From Gordionus sp. m RMFG-2023 (taxonomy: Eukaryota; Nematomorpha; Gordioida; Chordodea; Parachordodidae), in the NCBI RefSeq assembly GCF_954871325.1, contig NC_088777.1:11447366-11511365 (forward strand): a stretch of DNA of 64,000 nucleotides. Direction: 5' to 3'. Below are positions 25,817 through 37,200 of the stretch, piece by piece. Position 1 is the first letter of the stretch, and each line of letters begins with the position of its first letter. A model generated the notes under the pieces. The model was not told the origin of the DNA. It did no database searches and saw nothing but the letters and a program-made list of their open reading frames with translations. A program made the position numbers and the translations under genes.

Positions 25817-26023
25817 TAGTGTTGTTAAACGGCTCGTTTTGAGCCGATTTTTTAAAACAGCTAATTCAATATTTTAGCGAGAAAAATATTGCCTAAGCCT
25901 TGAGATTTCGATAATATATATATAGACCTTATGAGCAAACAGGCTTGCGTAATATTTTTCCAGATGAAGTATTGAGTCAGCCGTTTTAAAAATCGGCTCA
26001 AAACGAGCCCTTTAACAGCGCTT
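25817..26023. mobile_element. GGCTC/GAGCC palindromic hAT-type MITE
   Basis: Starts TAGTGTTGTTAAACGGCTCG, then ttttgagccgatttttt. Ends with ggctcaaaacgagccctttaacagcgctt. The centre (gaaaaatattgcctaagcc, aggcttgcgtaatattt) matches 3686-3908. Flanking duplication is not clear. Confidence 0.78.
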
Positions 26024-26413
26024 GTTCTGAGGGATTGACTAATGCTGATGGTCTCGGAATTTTGTGATGAGGACCAGATTTCGTCAGTTGTAATTTGTCA
26101 CGTATCTAAAAGTAAATAACACCAAAAAATGCACAGAAGGTTTCAAAGTATGACTTGGAGTCGAACATTTATCCTTTAAATTTAATAAATAATACCTACT
26201 TCTAAAATTATTCTTACTTTTAATCCTTTTTATTTCAGTTACAAAATGTACCTAGTTAGTTATCCATGACATTATTTCAAGCCTTTCAATACCGGACATA
26301 TATCACCGCTCCACTGTACTAGAGTATATTTAATTTGGAGTTACTTTTTATAGGTTACAGTCTACTCCGCATAGAATGGATTTTGACCTGTTATTTCTTT
26401 AAGGCGACGGTGT

Positions 26414-27216
26414 GAGAGGTCTATTGGGCAGGTTTTTATACCATAAACCCGCTCACCCAATGTTTTAAAAAAATTTTTACCAGCCTTCCTTGATCTAAAA
26501 TTTTTTATTCGCCCGCGCAATCGCCCATTAGTCTAAAATTTTTTATCCCCCCCCCAACCCATAATTAAAGAATAACCCAAGCCCGCTATTATTAAATTTA
26601 ATTAGGGTCATTCTTTCAATTTTTTAAGCATCTAATAAAAAAAATTTCAGCATTACATCTCTACAAAAAGTTTTATAATTTAAAAAATTACTATATTAAG
26701 CTTAAAAAAATATTCACTTTAAATGATGAATAATTTATTTGATCAAATAAAATATTTATGAAAAAAATATAAATATAAAATTGATATTATATATAATTAT
26801 AATGCAAAAATAATAATGAATCGACATTTTGTGGATTCAATCACGTTCTACTTTGTTCTAAAAACATTCCAAAAATGCTAAATCCTCATTCAGAAGAAGC
26901 ACTAGTTGCAGGAATTGCCAATATTTATCTTGCTAATCTTAATAGCTTTAGCAAATCTCTTGTCGTTATCACAAAAGTAGTTTTAAATATACAAAAAAGT
27001 TTATTTATATTTAAAAAAAAGTTTTATGATACCATAAAAGTACATTTAATTTTTAATATCCAAAAAACAATTATTTATTAATATTTACTTAAATGTTTTT
27101 AAATTATTTTTAACCCGCCCGTCCATTGTTTAAATTTCTTAACCCACCCACCTGCCCGTAGTTTAATAAAAAATTTAACCCGCCAGCCTCATTCTTAAGA
27201 TGGGCGCAAACCTCTA
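26414..27216. mobile_element. hAT-type element, ACCCGCC/GGGC words
   Basis: Inverted ends gAGAGGTCTATTGGGC and (reverse complement) tAGAGGTTTGCGCCCA. Words acccgcc, cgcccgcgc, cccacccacc and gcccgc are concentrated in 26440-26600 and 27100-27205, with an A/T-rich centre. A 68-codon open frame at 26875-27081 in the centre begins MLNPHSEEALVAGIANIYLA. It is reminiscent of a short hAT remnant but not identifiable. Confidence 0.62.
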
Positions 27217-27621
27217 GTATGCAACTTACCATTATATAAAAGTGTATTTTAGTCTAGGTTATATTTTTAAAGCTACTAAAATACATCTCATCACTATATA
27301 AGAGTGGATTTCAAGGAAGATAAAGGGTAAATAATTATGAAGCTTTACGTTGTAAAAAGTATCTAATAGATATTGCCAAGTAAAAAGTTATAGTTGCACA
27401 TTAAAGGTATTAATGATCCAGTTTAACAAATTTTTTCTGCCTATTTATAACAAAGTGATGGTTACACAAAAACAACGTTATTGTATGGGATGTTTTTGTT
27501 TGATGGTATATGTCGAATACGTATATAGAATATATTATAAATTTAAAGAAATAGTTAATTTGAATATAAAATTTGTAAAGTTAAAATGGTTAAATTGTAA
27601 AGGTAATTGAAAGGTTTAAAT

Positions 27622-28056
27622 CAGGGACGAGAACCCTCCTTCTAAAAAAATGGGTTCGGGTTTGGGTTCAGTGAAAAATCTCAGAACCCGGTTCGGGTTC
27701 AGGTGGTCAGGGTTCGGAGACCAGAAAAATAATGACTTATTAAAATCAGTTAAAATAACAGAAACATCATTTTTTCTAAAAAAATTTATTTCAATTAGTA
27801 TCACCATAAAAATAATTTATCAAATAATTATAATACTACAATTCATTTTAAAAAATTAGTAAATATAACAATAATTATACGAAAAAATGATCAAAAAATG
27901 TTTTTTTAAAATTAATATATAAATTTTTTTAAATTAAAAAAAGAAGCTTGAACCCTGAACCCTAAATTTAAAAAAAGGGTTTGGGTTCAGGAAATATTGA
28001 GGGTTCGGGAGGGTTAAGGTTCAGGGTTTGGATTCGGGTTCTGGTCGTAACATCCT
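27622..28056. mobile_element. hAT-type element, GGGTTCGGG words
   Basis: Left end CAGGGACGAGAACCC. Right end in reverse complement aggatgttacgaccagaaccc. Words gggttcggg, gggttcagg and gaaccctgaacccta lie in both terminal 120 bases, with an A/T-rich middle. No flanking duplication seen. Confidence 0.65.
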
Positions 28057-28503
28057 ATAGAAGGAACTAATCCAATGCTTACCAAGTGTTAAATGTGCCT
28101 AAAAAGTATTAATCAGTGTCAAAACCTTCAGGTTCCAATTTAAAACGGCATTTGATTGTAATATTAATTATTTTATTTTAAAAATATAATATATAACTTA
28201 GTAAAATCATTAAATTTGAAGAAAAAATGCATTTGGGATATTTGAACCCAACAATAACGATAGTTATTTTAAAATTAAAAAAAATTAGTGGCCTCAAATA
28301 TGGTCAACCATTGATAGACGCCGTATTAATATCACTCTCAATTAATTACGTATTTTATTTTTTTTAAAGATTTGAACATATATAGATCAATATGTTCTTT
28401 CTGCAATTATACATTAGGTATTCAAGCTTCAATGGCCATGGATAAAACTTCCACAGAACGAACCTATTAAAAATAAACTTATAGCGTTATTGAAAAAAAT
28501 GCT

Positions 28504-28794
28504 TTGAAAACCCTAGAAATGATAATGCAAGAACTATTAATTTCGAGATATCCCTTTTTTTGTCGAGGAAGTAGAGAATTGATTGAAGGAGAATTCTTAT
28601 CTCAATTTTTTGAAGCAAATAACAAAACAATAAATGTTTTTAATAAATTCCCCACGTTAAAAGAGTTATTTATTAAGTATAATACCGCAATCCCTTCATC
28701 TACCCTTGAGCGCGTTTTTAGTATAGTTAATGCCGTATTAACTGCCAAGCGTTCCTGTCTATCAGATGAAAATTTTGAAAAATATTGTTATTAA
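28504..28794 (+). pseudogene. hAT transposase C-terminal fragment
   Basis: Open frame whose end reads FPTLKELFIKYNTAIPSS then TLERVFSIVNAVLTAKRSCLSDENFEKY. This is the hAT C-terminal dimerisation region (SS-x-ER-x-FS followed by KR-x-x-L). The N-terminal part, DNA-binding domain and catalytic block are absent nearby, so this is a truncated relic. It is less closely related to the 1526-1759 fragment than expected for one family, which suggests several hAT lineages. Confidence 0.72.
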
Positions 28795-28914
28795 AAATTA
28801 ATAAGAAAAATATTTTATAAAAAAAATATCTTTTTATTTGATATATTATATATTGAATTTATAATATTATCAAAATATAAAACTATATTATTTTTTAACA
28901 TGGCTAAATAAATA

Positions 28915-29041
28915 TAAGACATTTATTTATATTAGAATTCGAATTATATTTCAATTTCAAATAATTATTTAATCTTATTCGAACATTACAAATAATTTAC
29001 TACGATTCGTTTACTGAATAGGTTTATTCTATATTATAATT
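28915..29041. repeat. TTCGA word fragment
   Basis: Clustered gaattcgaatt, tattcgaac and acgattcg words in A/T DNA resemble the 19111-19692 element. It abuts the left flank of the 29042 hAT element. Confidence 0.35.
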
Positions 29042-29339
29042 CAGGCGCGTACGCAGGAATTTGGTCTGGGGGGGGGGGGGGGGGAGTGGGATAATAAAAT
29101 TTTTTAAGAAATATTTTTGTTTTTAAAAATAATAATAAAATTTTTTAAGAAATATTATTGTTTTTTAAAAATATCAAGCATAAATTTATTACGACTAATA
29201 ACTATTTCTAATAGACAATTTTAAATTAATGTGAATTATAAAAAAAATTATATGAAAAGAATCACTTAAATGACCCAAAAAGAAATTTGAATTTTTTGAG
29301 CCTTTATACAAAAAGTTTCTTAGGAATAATTGCATTTTG

Positions 29340-30720
29340 TATGTTATATATTTACAATGTAAAATCCAATCTTCGTTGTGATTGAGCTAATTTTTCAATT
29401 ATCTCATCCTTGCTTGTCGTCAAATGCCTATAAATATTCAAAAGATCCAAACCTTTCAATCTACCTTCAGATGTTGTACTTCTTGGTATGTTTTTCAGAG
29501 ACCTGCAGGCCCGGCCCCCGGGCCTGACAGTATTTTAATTTTTTAAATATACCCGGGCCGGGCCCGAAATTTTTAAAAAAAAACACCCAAGCCGGGCCTG
29601 AATTATTTTAAAAAAACACCCAATCCGGGCTGTATTTTTTAAAAAGCCTATATTTGAAATCGTTATTATTAGCTATAAAAATCAAAAATAAATATAATTT
29701 ATTTTAAAAAAGTCCGGGCCGGGCCTGAAAATTTTATATTTAAAAAAGCCGGGCCGGGCCTGAAAATTTTTTAAAATAAGCCGAGTCGGGCCTAAAAATT
29801 TTTAAAAAAAGCCGGGCCTGAAAATTTTTTAAGAAAATCTCAGGCCGGGCGATAAAAAATCTTTAAAAAAAATCCGGGCCGTGCCCTGCAAATGGTACTT
29901 CTGCAGGCCTCTGTTATTCTTCTTAAAAAAGAAAATGTTCTCTCATTAGTTTACTAATGGGAAGAGTTTATAAACCCTTTTAATACATTGGGAATTTAAT
30001 CTAAAATGTGTTTGAAATAATGCAGAGCATCCATAGCATTTTTTGGGACTATATCAACCATTGTTAATCTTATAAACATAACTATTCAGCTAGTAAGGCA
30101 TCATAAGATACTTTAACATCTTCATAATAAAAATCTAACAAATATTTTTTTTCTATCACCATCTGAAAAAGATTGGGAAGGCTTTTGTGGAAGTAATATT
30201 TGCAGATGTAAATGCTGCATGATAAATTAAAAATTCATTTATTTGGGTTATAAATGTATCTATATTTAAGATATACTCTTCTACTTATCCTATATTAATG
30301 TTTTAACGATGAGCTTGCCTTGCTACAAGTCGAGGGAGACAAATATTAAACACGTAAAGCTCTGCTTTTGACTCAACAATAAAATATGAAATACTTCATC
30401 AACATTAGCCCTAATTTCCTTGAGTTCTGATCTCTCCGCTATCCTCATCTTCTTAACCAAGTCAATGTCATGTTTTTGAAAAGTAATACTTAAAATAGTT
30501 GTATAATTAAATAATACATTCTAATGAGAAATAAAATTTGGAATAAGCATTGAATCCAATAATTTTCTTGCTTCTGAGGAAATATTTCTTTCAGGCCATT
30601 GTGATATTTCAGTAATAGCAAATAATTGGCTCTTCTAACTCCTTAAAAGCTGTTACTGCTTGATGGCAGAGACTCTATCTCGTTGGACAAGGTTGCAATT
30701 TCTTCCCTGTTGGACAAGAA
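29340..30720 (-). pseudogene. hAT transposase (ZMYM1/THAP12-like type), interrupted
   Basis: Minus-strand blocks from N- to C-terminal. Around 30545-30625: ITEISQWPERNISSEARK. Around 30361-30475: DLVKKMRIAERSELKEIR then ANVDEVFHILLL. Around 30170-30345: a block with PRLVARQAH then TFITQINEFL, resembling the PRTC-x-RQ-x-HR...F-x-x-FL segment of these transposases. Around 29345-29490: LKGLDLLNIYRH then SQRRLDF, the usual C-terminus. Frameshifts and stops separate the blocks, and the 29496-29913 element splits the C-terminal region between the dimerisation core and LDLLNIYRH. Related domesticated hAT genes exist in animals, but this copy is clearly dead. Confidence 0.68.
29496..29913. mobile_element. 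418-bp GGGCC-word hAT element nested in the hAT transposase
   Basis: Ends CAGAGACCTGCAGGCC and (reverse complement) CAGAGGCCTGCAG. Interior has more than ten gggcc / ccgggc words separated by t/a runs. It sits inside the transposase reading region of the 29042-31011 element, so it inserted later. Flanking 8-mers (atgttttt, ttattctt) match poorly. Confidence 0.75.
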
Positions 30721-31272
30721 GTTTCAGAAATAATAATTAATTGACTAGAAATTTGAAAATGGTAGATTAATATTACGCCACTAAAAATTTGAAAATAATA
30801 AGTAAATATTACGCCGGAAAACTTGAAATCGAAATTAATTGATAAAATAACTTAGTAGATAAATGTGATAATAAACGAATAAATATTAACAAATATAAAT
30901 TAATATAAACAATAATATTTTTGAAAAATTTATCCGGCATCTGCATTTTTTGGCTTTGGGGGGGGGGGGAGATTTGTCCCTCTGCTCCCCCCCCCGCTGC
31001 GTACGCCAATGTTATAATAAATAAATTGTAGATCCATAAATTTTTTAAAATTAAATTTAAAAAAGATGGGTAAAAATAGACATTTTATGCCCCTGCAGTT
31101 ATATGACAATCCTTATTTTAAATCGATTTATTTTAAAGTTAGCAAAAAATATGCCAATTTAAAACAATAAGATTATAAATTCCTTTAAATTTTGAAGAAT
31201 AAATTAAATTTTCGCTTTTCAAAAATTTTTTAAATATTGTTCTGCGTGCCTATTATTTTTTTCAAGTTGAAA

Positions 31273-34200
31273 ATGGAAAAGAAAGATGAGACATTGATTG
31301 AGAATTCGCAGTTTGACAATGAACATTCAAGCATAGAGGCATCCCAGTTTGATGTTGAAGAACCTGACGATAGGTAAAAATTTAAAACCATTTACATTAG
31401 CCGTTAAACATTATGATAGGATGTATTTAGTTTATATTATTATGCTTATACATGGTATTGGAGTACTTATTCCATGGAATATGTTCATCAATGCTAATTC
31501 AGTAAATAAATAACATTATTTGGGGAAAAATCTATTTTTTTTTTCTCCAGTATTTTGTAGATTACAAATTAAATCCAAATGTAACTGGCACTCATGAATA
31601 TAAGGATAATTTCATTAGTTATCTAGGAATAACATCTCAATTGCCAAATGTTCTTTTAAATGGAATGAATTTATTCCTTCAATTTGGTGGCTCCAAAAGG
31701 AATAAAACCTCGCAAGTTTATAAAACTCAACCAAGAATACCTATTGCGATCATTATTGATATTCTTATGTGCATATTCACCGTTGTATTAGCTTTTTTGA
31801 ATACATCAACTTGGTCAAAGGTTTTTTTTATATTAACCATGATTACTGTGGTGATTATGAACTGTGCTACAGGAATCTATCAAAGCTCAATCTATGGCTT
31901 AGCAGGAAGTCTACCGATGAAATACACGAATGTCATAATTATAGGGAATAATATTTGTGGAACTCTGGTTGCTTTGGTATACATAATCGTGATATATGCA
32001 TCTCCCAGTCCAAGATTGGCTGCAATATGGTACTTTATATCGGCGATATTGATACTTTTTGTGTGTTTAGTTTCTTATTTTGTTCTACCCCGATTGGTAA
32101 ATTATATAATTCTTATTCTTATTTTTATGATTCTAAACTTGTGTTATTTTGTCTAAAATATATTCTACATAGTAGTATGGATTATAATGTATGTCAGACA
32201 CTTCTATCAGGAGGGGGGGGGGGGGGGTTATGACATAATATCTACATTAAAATTGAAGGATAGGTAGTTATAAAGGCTATCGTCATTTAAATTAGATAGA
32301 GTGGGGATAGTATCGTATATTTTTGTTAATTTTGACTTGGTAGGAGTGGAGTAGAGGATAAAATTTACAGAGGAATAGTTTCAGTTCATTTTTGATATAT
32401 GAAAGGGGGGGGGAGTGATTTAGGGAGGTGGCAGAATATTAAATATAACTAGTTACGTTTAAAAAATGTAAATAGTAACTTGTTACATTTTTTAGAATGC
32501 AATGACAAAAGTAATTGGTTACTTTTAAAGTCCTTTATATAATATCTTTAATAATATATATATTTTATTTATTAATTTATATGATGATTTTCAAAATTCT
32601 AAAATATAATTATATATTTCACTTACATAAAACGCTCCTGTAGACGTTTGTTTAGCCCATTTAGGGAAGCTAATTTTTAGAGAAAATCAGTATAATTTAA
32701 TTAAATTGGATTTTCATTTAAATTCCTTTGATTAAAATATTTAAACATTCTGTAAAAAAAAATTATATAAAAATTGTGAGTTATGTAAATTATTTAATGT
32801 AACTTTCAATGTAACTGTTTACTTTTTAAATACTGCAACTAGTAACTGTAACTAGTTTTTTTTTAAGAATGGAATTAGTAACTACAAATAGTTACTTCCT
32901 AAAAATAACCCTTGAATTAATGTATATTATCATAAAAATTCATTCCCAGGCCGAACTTTTTTTTAAATGTTTCTTTTATTACGATTAAATGACCCGGAGA
33001 TGAACAATCCATATATTTTTAAGATATTAAATTACAATAAAAAAGAGATCGACAAATTAAAATAATTCCTTGGAAAAGGTCAGGGAAACTGCTTTGAAAA
33101 AATGTTTTATCTGGAAATAGCTTTAGGTTTTAAAAAATAATTTCAATAGTTTTATAGGTAAGGTCATACCAACCCCGATATCATCTCCTGCTCGGTTTCC
33201 CTACTACTCGAAGCAATTAAACCTCGTTTTTATTGGCTGATTTTTTTTAGGGATCGCTTTGTGCTATTTAACTGAGATCATTTTGGACTAGGCCATGCTC
33301 AGGCTTAAAAATGAATAAAATATTATTTATGGATCGAGCTTAAAAAATAATTTAAAAAAATGTTAGCCACGTCGAGACGAAAAAAAATTTAACTTACAAA
33401 GATATAACCAGGGATTAAAACCGAACCTGAACCGAATCGACCGGACCTTTAAAAATTCCCGTGAACTGGTCTGAACCTCTTGATATTTTAACTCTTTCAA
33501 AGATGATTACAGTTTAGATTATAAATAATTAAATTAAAATATACTAAGTTATTATTTGATGGTGCCCCACTGCTCAAGTTAGCATATATATATATGTGTG
33601 TGTAGTGTTCTCAGCTTTAAAATTTATCTTCCTCTTTATAGATAAAATTTGACAGAAGAGAATCTTGAAAATATTTTAGAGAATAGCGTTAAATTTTAAA
33701 TAATGTTATTTTCTTTACATTATGCGAAAAGGGTATTATATTATTATTTTTGCGATCTAAACCCAAACCCTAAATCATTAATTTTATCTGAACCTAAATC
33801 TGAACCAATATTTATTACGATTTGGATCCCTGGATATAACTGTGATGAACTCATCCTTTTTTTACGATTGGACTATATTATTATCGTTGTCATCTTTTTT
33901 AGGCATTTTTCTACGATTTTTTTAAAATATATTTAACCTTACTTTGTACATGTTGGAAATATGTCAAATGCCATAAGGGTTATATTATCCCACTTATATT
34001 AAAATTGAAGCTATGGTAATTTTTTTTTCTCATGGTTTCCTTTTATTGTAAAAAAAAATATATCGCATAAATAATATAGAGATTTTATAGACATCATTTG
34101 CGCACCTCGATAACGCCTGAACAGATTGATGAATTGATAAATAATCCCCGAACCAGGAGATACAAATCTACCGATTACTCTTCCGTGTTCAATAAGGTTT

Positions 34201-37200
34201 TTAAAAAAAATATATAATTACATTATAAAAAAAATTTATTGTTTTAAATATATTAGAGTATACATATTTTTCTATGCTAAAAAGAAAGCAGTCCTCACAC
34301 AATAAGGATTTTTGCAAGGGCATTTAAATAACTTATTTTTTATTTTTATAGGGCAATATTGTCCAAATTTTATTCTAAAATCAAAAGAAAATTTTTATCT
34401 CAAAGTAAACAACAGCAAAATTATATTTTAGTGAAAAAGTGCGAAAAAAACGTTTTTTAGTTAATGTCTTTTCAACGCGGAACCCTCACATCTAAATAAA
34501 AATATGGCTTTATACCCCATTTGAGATATAGACCAGGTATAACCCACTCACCTAATTTCCTCCTCACACCTTTCTCCGCCCAGTTCTCATATTAGAAAAG
34601 AACGCATTCATAAATTAAAGTAATCAATTATCAAATTATATCATTATACTTGATAACAGAGTAGCCTATTTAGAGGGTGTCAACAGGGTATTTCGCCCTC
34701 CCAAAAATTTCCACAAAGTTTTTTTTGAACTTTATTTTAACTTATAAATAAGAATTGTAATGTGATTTATATTTTAACCCCCACCCCCCCACCACTATTA
34801 ACAAAATCTTAGATATGCTCCTATATGTTGCACTTTATTTACAGGTATGGATATATGATATGGAGAGATTCGAATTAATAAAATTCAAAAATATTTTATA
34901 ATTGTTTGTTAACTTCATCGTTTTATAGCCTTATGGCATCTGGTTTCTAGTAGGGGTTGATAAAAATATATTTTAAATAGAGATGCTGCAAAACTATTTG
35001 TTCTCTTAATATAAAAGTTAAAAGAAAGAACAGAACACAAATGAACGGGACCAAGAGAACAGGAACCGTTATAATTTTATATAAGTGGTAGCCATTTAAA
35101 AAAATTTTAACATTTAATTAAAGGCCATTTTTTGTTCACTTAAAAACTGAAGCAACTTATTTCTCCTTATGGAGTTAAATGAAGAATTTTTATAACTTAA
35201 AAATTTAAGATTTTTGCAAAACCATTGCGGAACCGCAGCCATTATCAAATTTATAAGGTAACCTCTTTTTAAAAAAATCTAAAGATATGGGTACAATGTT
35301 TCGGAGTATTTTTTTGTTACTTCATCACCTTAACTATATTTCCGGCTATTCAAGTCCATATTGCAAGAAAGAACTCGAACTTTTTTATACCAGGTTTTGT
35401 TTTATTTTTTCTTTATTTCAATCATTTTTATTTATTATTCAAAGAATAAAGAAAATTTTTTTTATGCTGCAAAAAGTATTAGCAGCGTCCATATGTCTTA
35501 AGAAATTCTTACTTGTAATTAGAGCCTTCCATGGGGAAAGTTATGACAGTTTTAGTAGATTCGCGTCTTATTTTTAAAATAATCGGACATAAAAATCCAA
35601 GTTTTGTTAGGACGGAAGTCAGTGTTGTTAAACGGCCCGATTTCAATCGATTTTTAAAACGACCAAATAAGGATTTTATCCAATAAAATATTATGTAATC
35701 CTCGAGATTTGGCAAATAGAAGTCCAAAAAAAGAGCTTTAATATTATTTTGGCTAAAATCTTAATTGGGCCGTTTTTAAAAATCGACCTAAATCGGGTCG
35801 TTTAGCAACATTATGACCTGCCTGGGCAAAATAGGTTCGATAGAAAACTTTATTTGAATTCTCTTTAAAAAAAATTTCTTGTTTAAAATTTTGAGAAAAT
35901 AAATTAATTTGAAAATAAAAGGTATAAATAATAATAATAATAATATAGACTCATTTTCTTCCTGCAGTTAAATTTTTCGGTATGTGAGTTAGAAGTCTGA
36001 AAATGGCAAAATTTTTAGGCTCGGCCCGATCCTGCCCAGTGGTCATCTAGTTAATACATACCCGGCTCGGCCCAGTTTCATTTTTACTAACCAGGCCATT
36101 TAATTTTTTATATACAAGGCGTAAACTAAAATATATGTTGTTGAGCATTAAAATAAACTATTATTTATAATCTTGTGGAGTGGTTAAATTAAAAGCAATA
36201 TACTTTATGGATTATCACTTATGTGAAATATCAGAATTGATAAATATATATGCAAAAATTTCGCCTACCAGCAGCTCGGCCCAAAAAAATACTTTCAGGC
36301 CCTGGTAACGACCGGGCATTGCAGACCTCTGATCTGAGTCGCTTGTGGTGATCTCTGTGAGAAATATGTTTTTCGATAATCAAACCTAGTTCAATTTTTA
36401 AAAAAATGATAAAAGTGAGCCATAACTAAGTTCTGATTTTGCTTAACTTTTGGACTAAGGTAAGTCAATAATTGATATGCTTTCGGTTACATATTGTTTT
36501 AATTAATTTCATCTAAACTTGTAAATAATGTAGGGTCCCGTAACATAAAATATGTCCATTCCCCTTTTAAAACGTTAGGTTCCGGAATTGGTTCCTGAAA
36601 GAATATAAATTAAACAAATTTTATTATTTATTAGATATTTTAGTATGCATCGCATTCATTAGACATTCTCTATAGTTTAATATTATATAAGTTTGCGGTA
36701 GCGTTAATATAAATTTCAGTGTCAAAAAACACCTTTCATATTAATTTTTTAAATGATTTTAAATTTGATTTTAAAAAAATGTTTTTAATTCTAAATAATC
36801 ACATTAAATTATTTATAATGATACAATTTATTAATTAAAGATTTATGACAACTTAATTATTATATTATTTTACTTATTTCCTTAATATGAAGAGTTGATA
36901 TATTTATATTTTTTTAAAATAAATATTTTTAAAAAATATATTAATTATTCAGATAAATACTTTGACGCTATTTTGACCTTCCTCAATTTCAATGTCTTTT
37001 CATTGATAGGTAATTTGATAACCGAAAAAATTAAAATGGTAAATAATATAATTTATTCAATTGATTCGTAAATATTATGATTAAGCATGACGGTGATAAA
37101 AAAAAATTGATTATGATAAATTATTTCCATCAAAATTTTTACCAAATTATTTAAAAAAAATATTTATTTTGTAAATGAATTCATAAAAAAAATGAAGCGA

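Larger units (their letters stand above)
29042..31011 (-). mobile_element. 1970-bp hAT transposon with degraded transposase
   Basis: Inverted ends CAGGCGCGTACGCAGG and (reverse complement) CATTGGCGTACGCAGC are flanked by 8-bp duplications ttataatt (29034-29041) and ttataata (31012-31019), one mismatch. Long G or C homopolymers (29068-29084 region and 30958-30996) lie just inside the ends. The minus strand encodes a broken transposase. A smaller hAT element (29496-29913) is nested inside. The ends also contain gcgtacgc, perhaps this lineage's transposase-binding word. Confidence 0.85.

Noticed and set aside
27616-27859. Two overlapping frames on opposite strands (PNPDHLNPNRVL; GSGLGSVKNL)
   Set aside because: Both are translations of GGGTTCGGG words at the end of a non-coding element.
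30809-31009. Minus-strand frame beginning MAYAAGGGAEGQ
   Set aside because: Reads through the terminal repeat and G-run of the hAT transposon.
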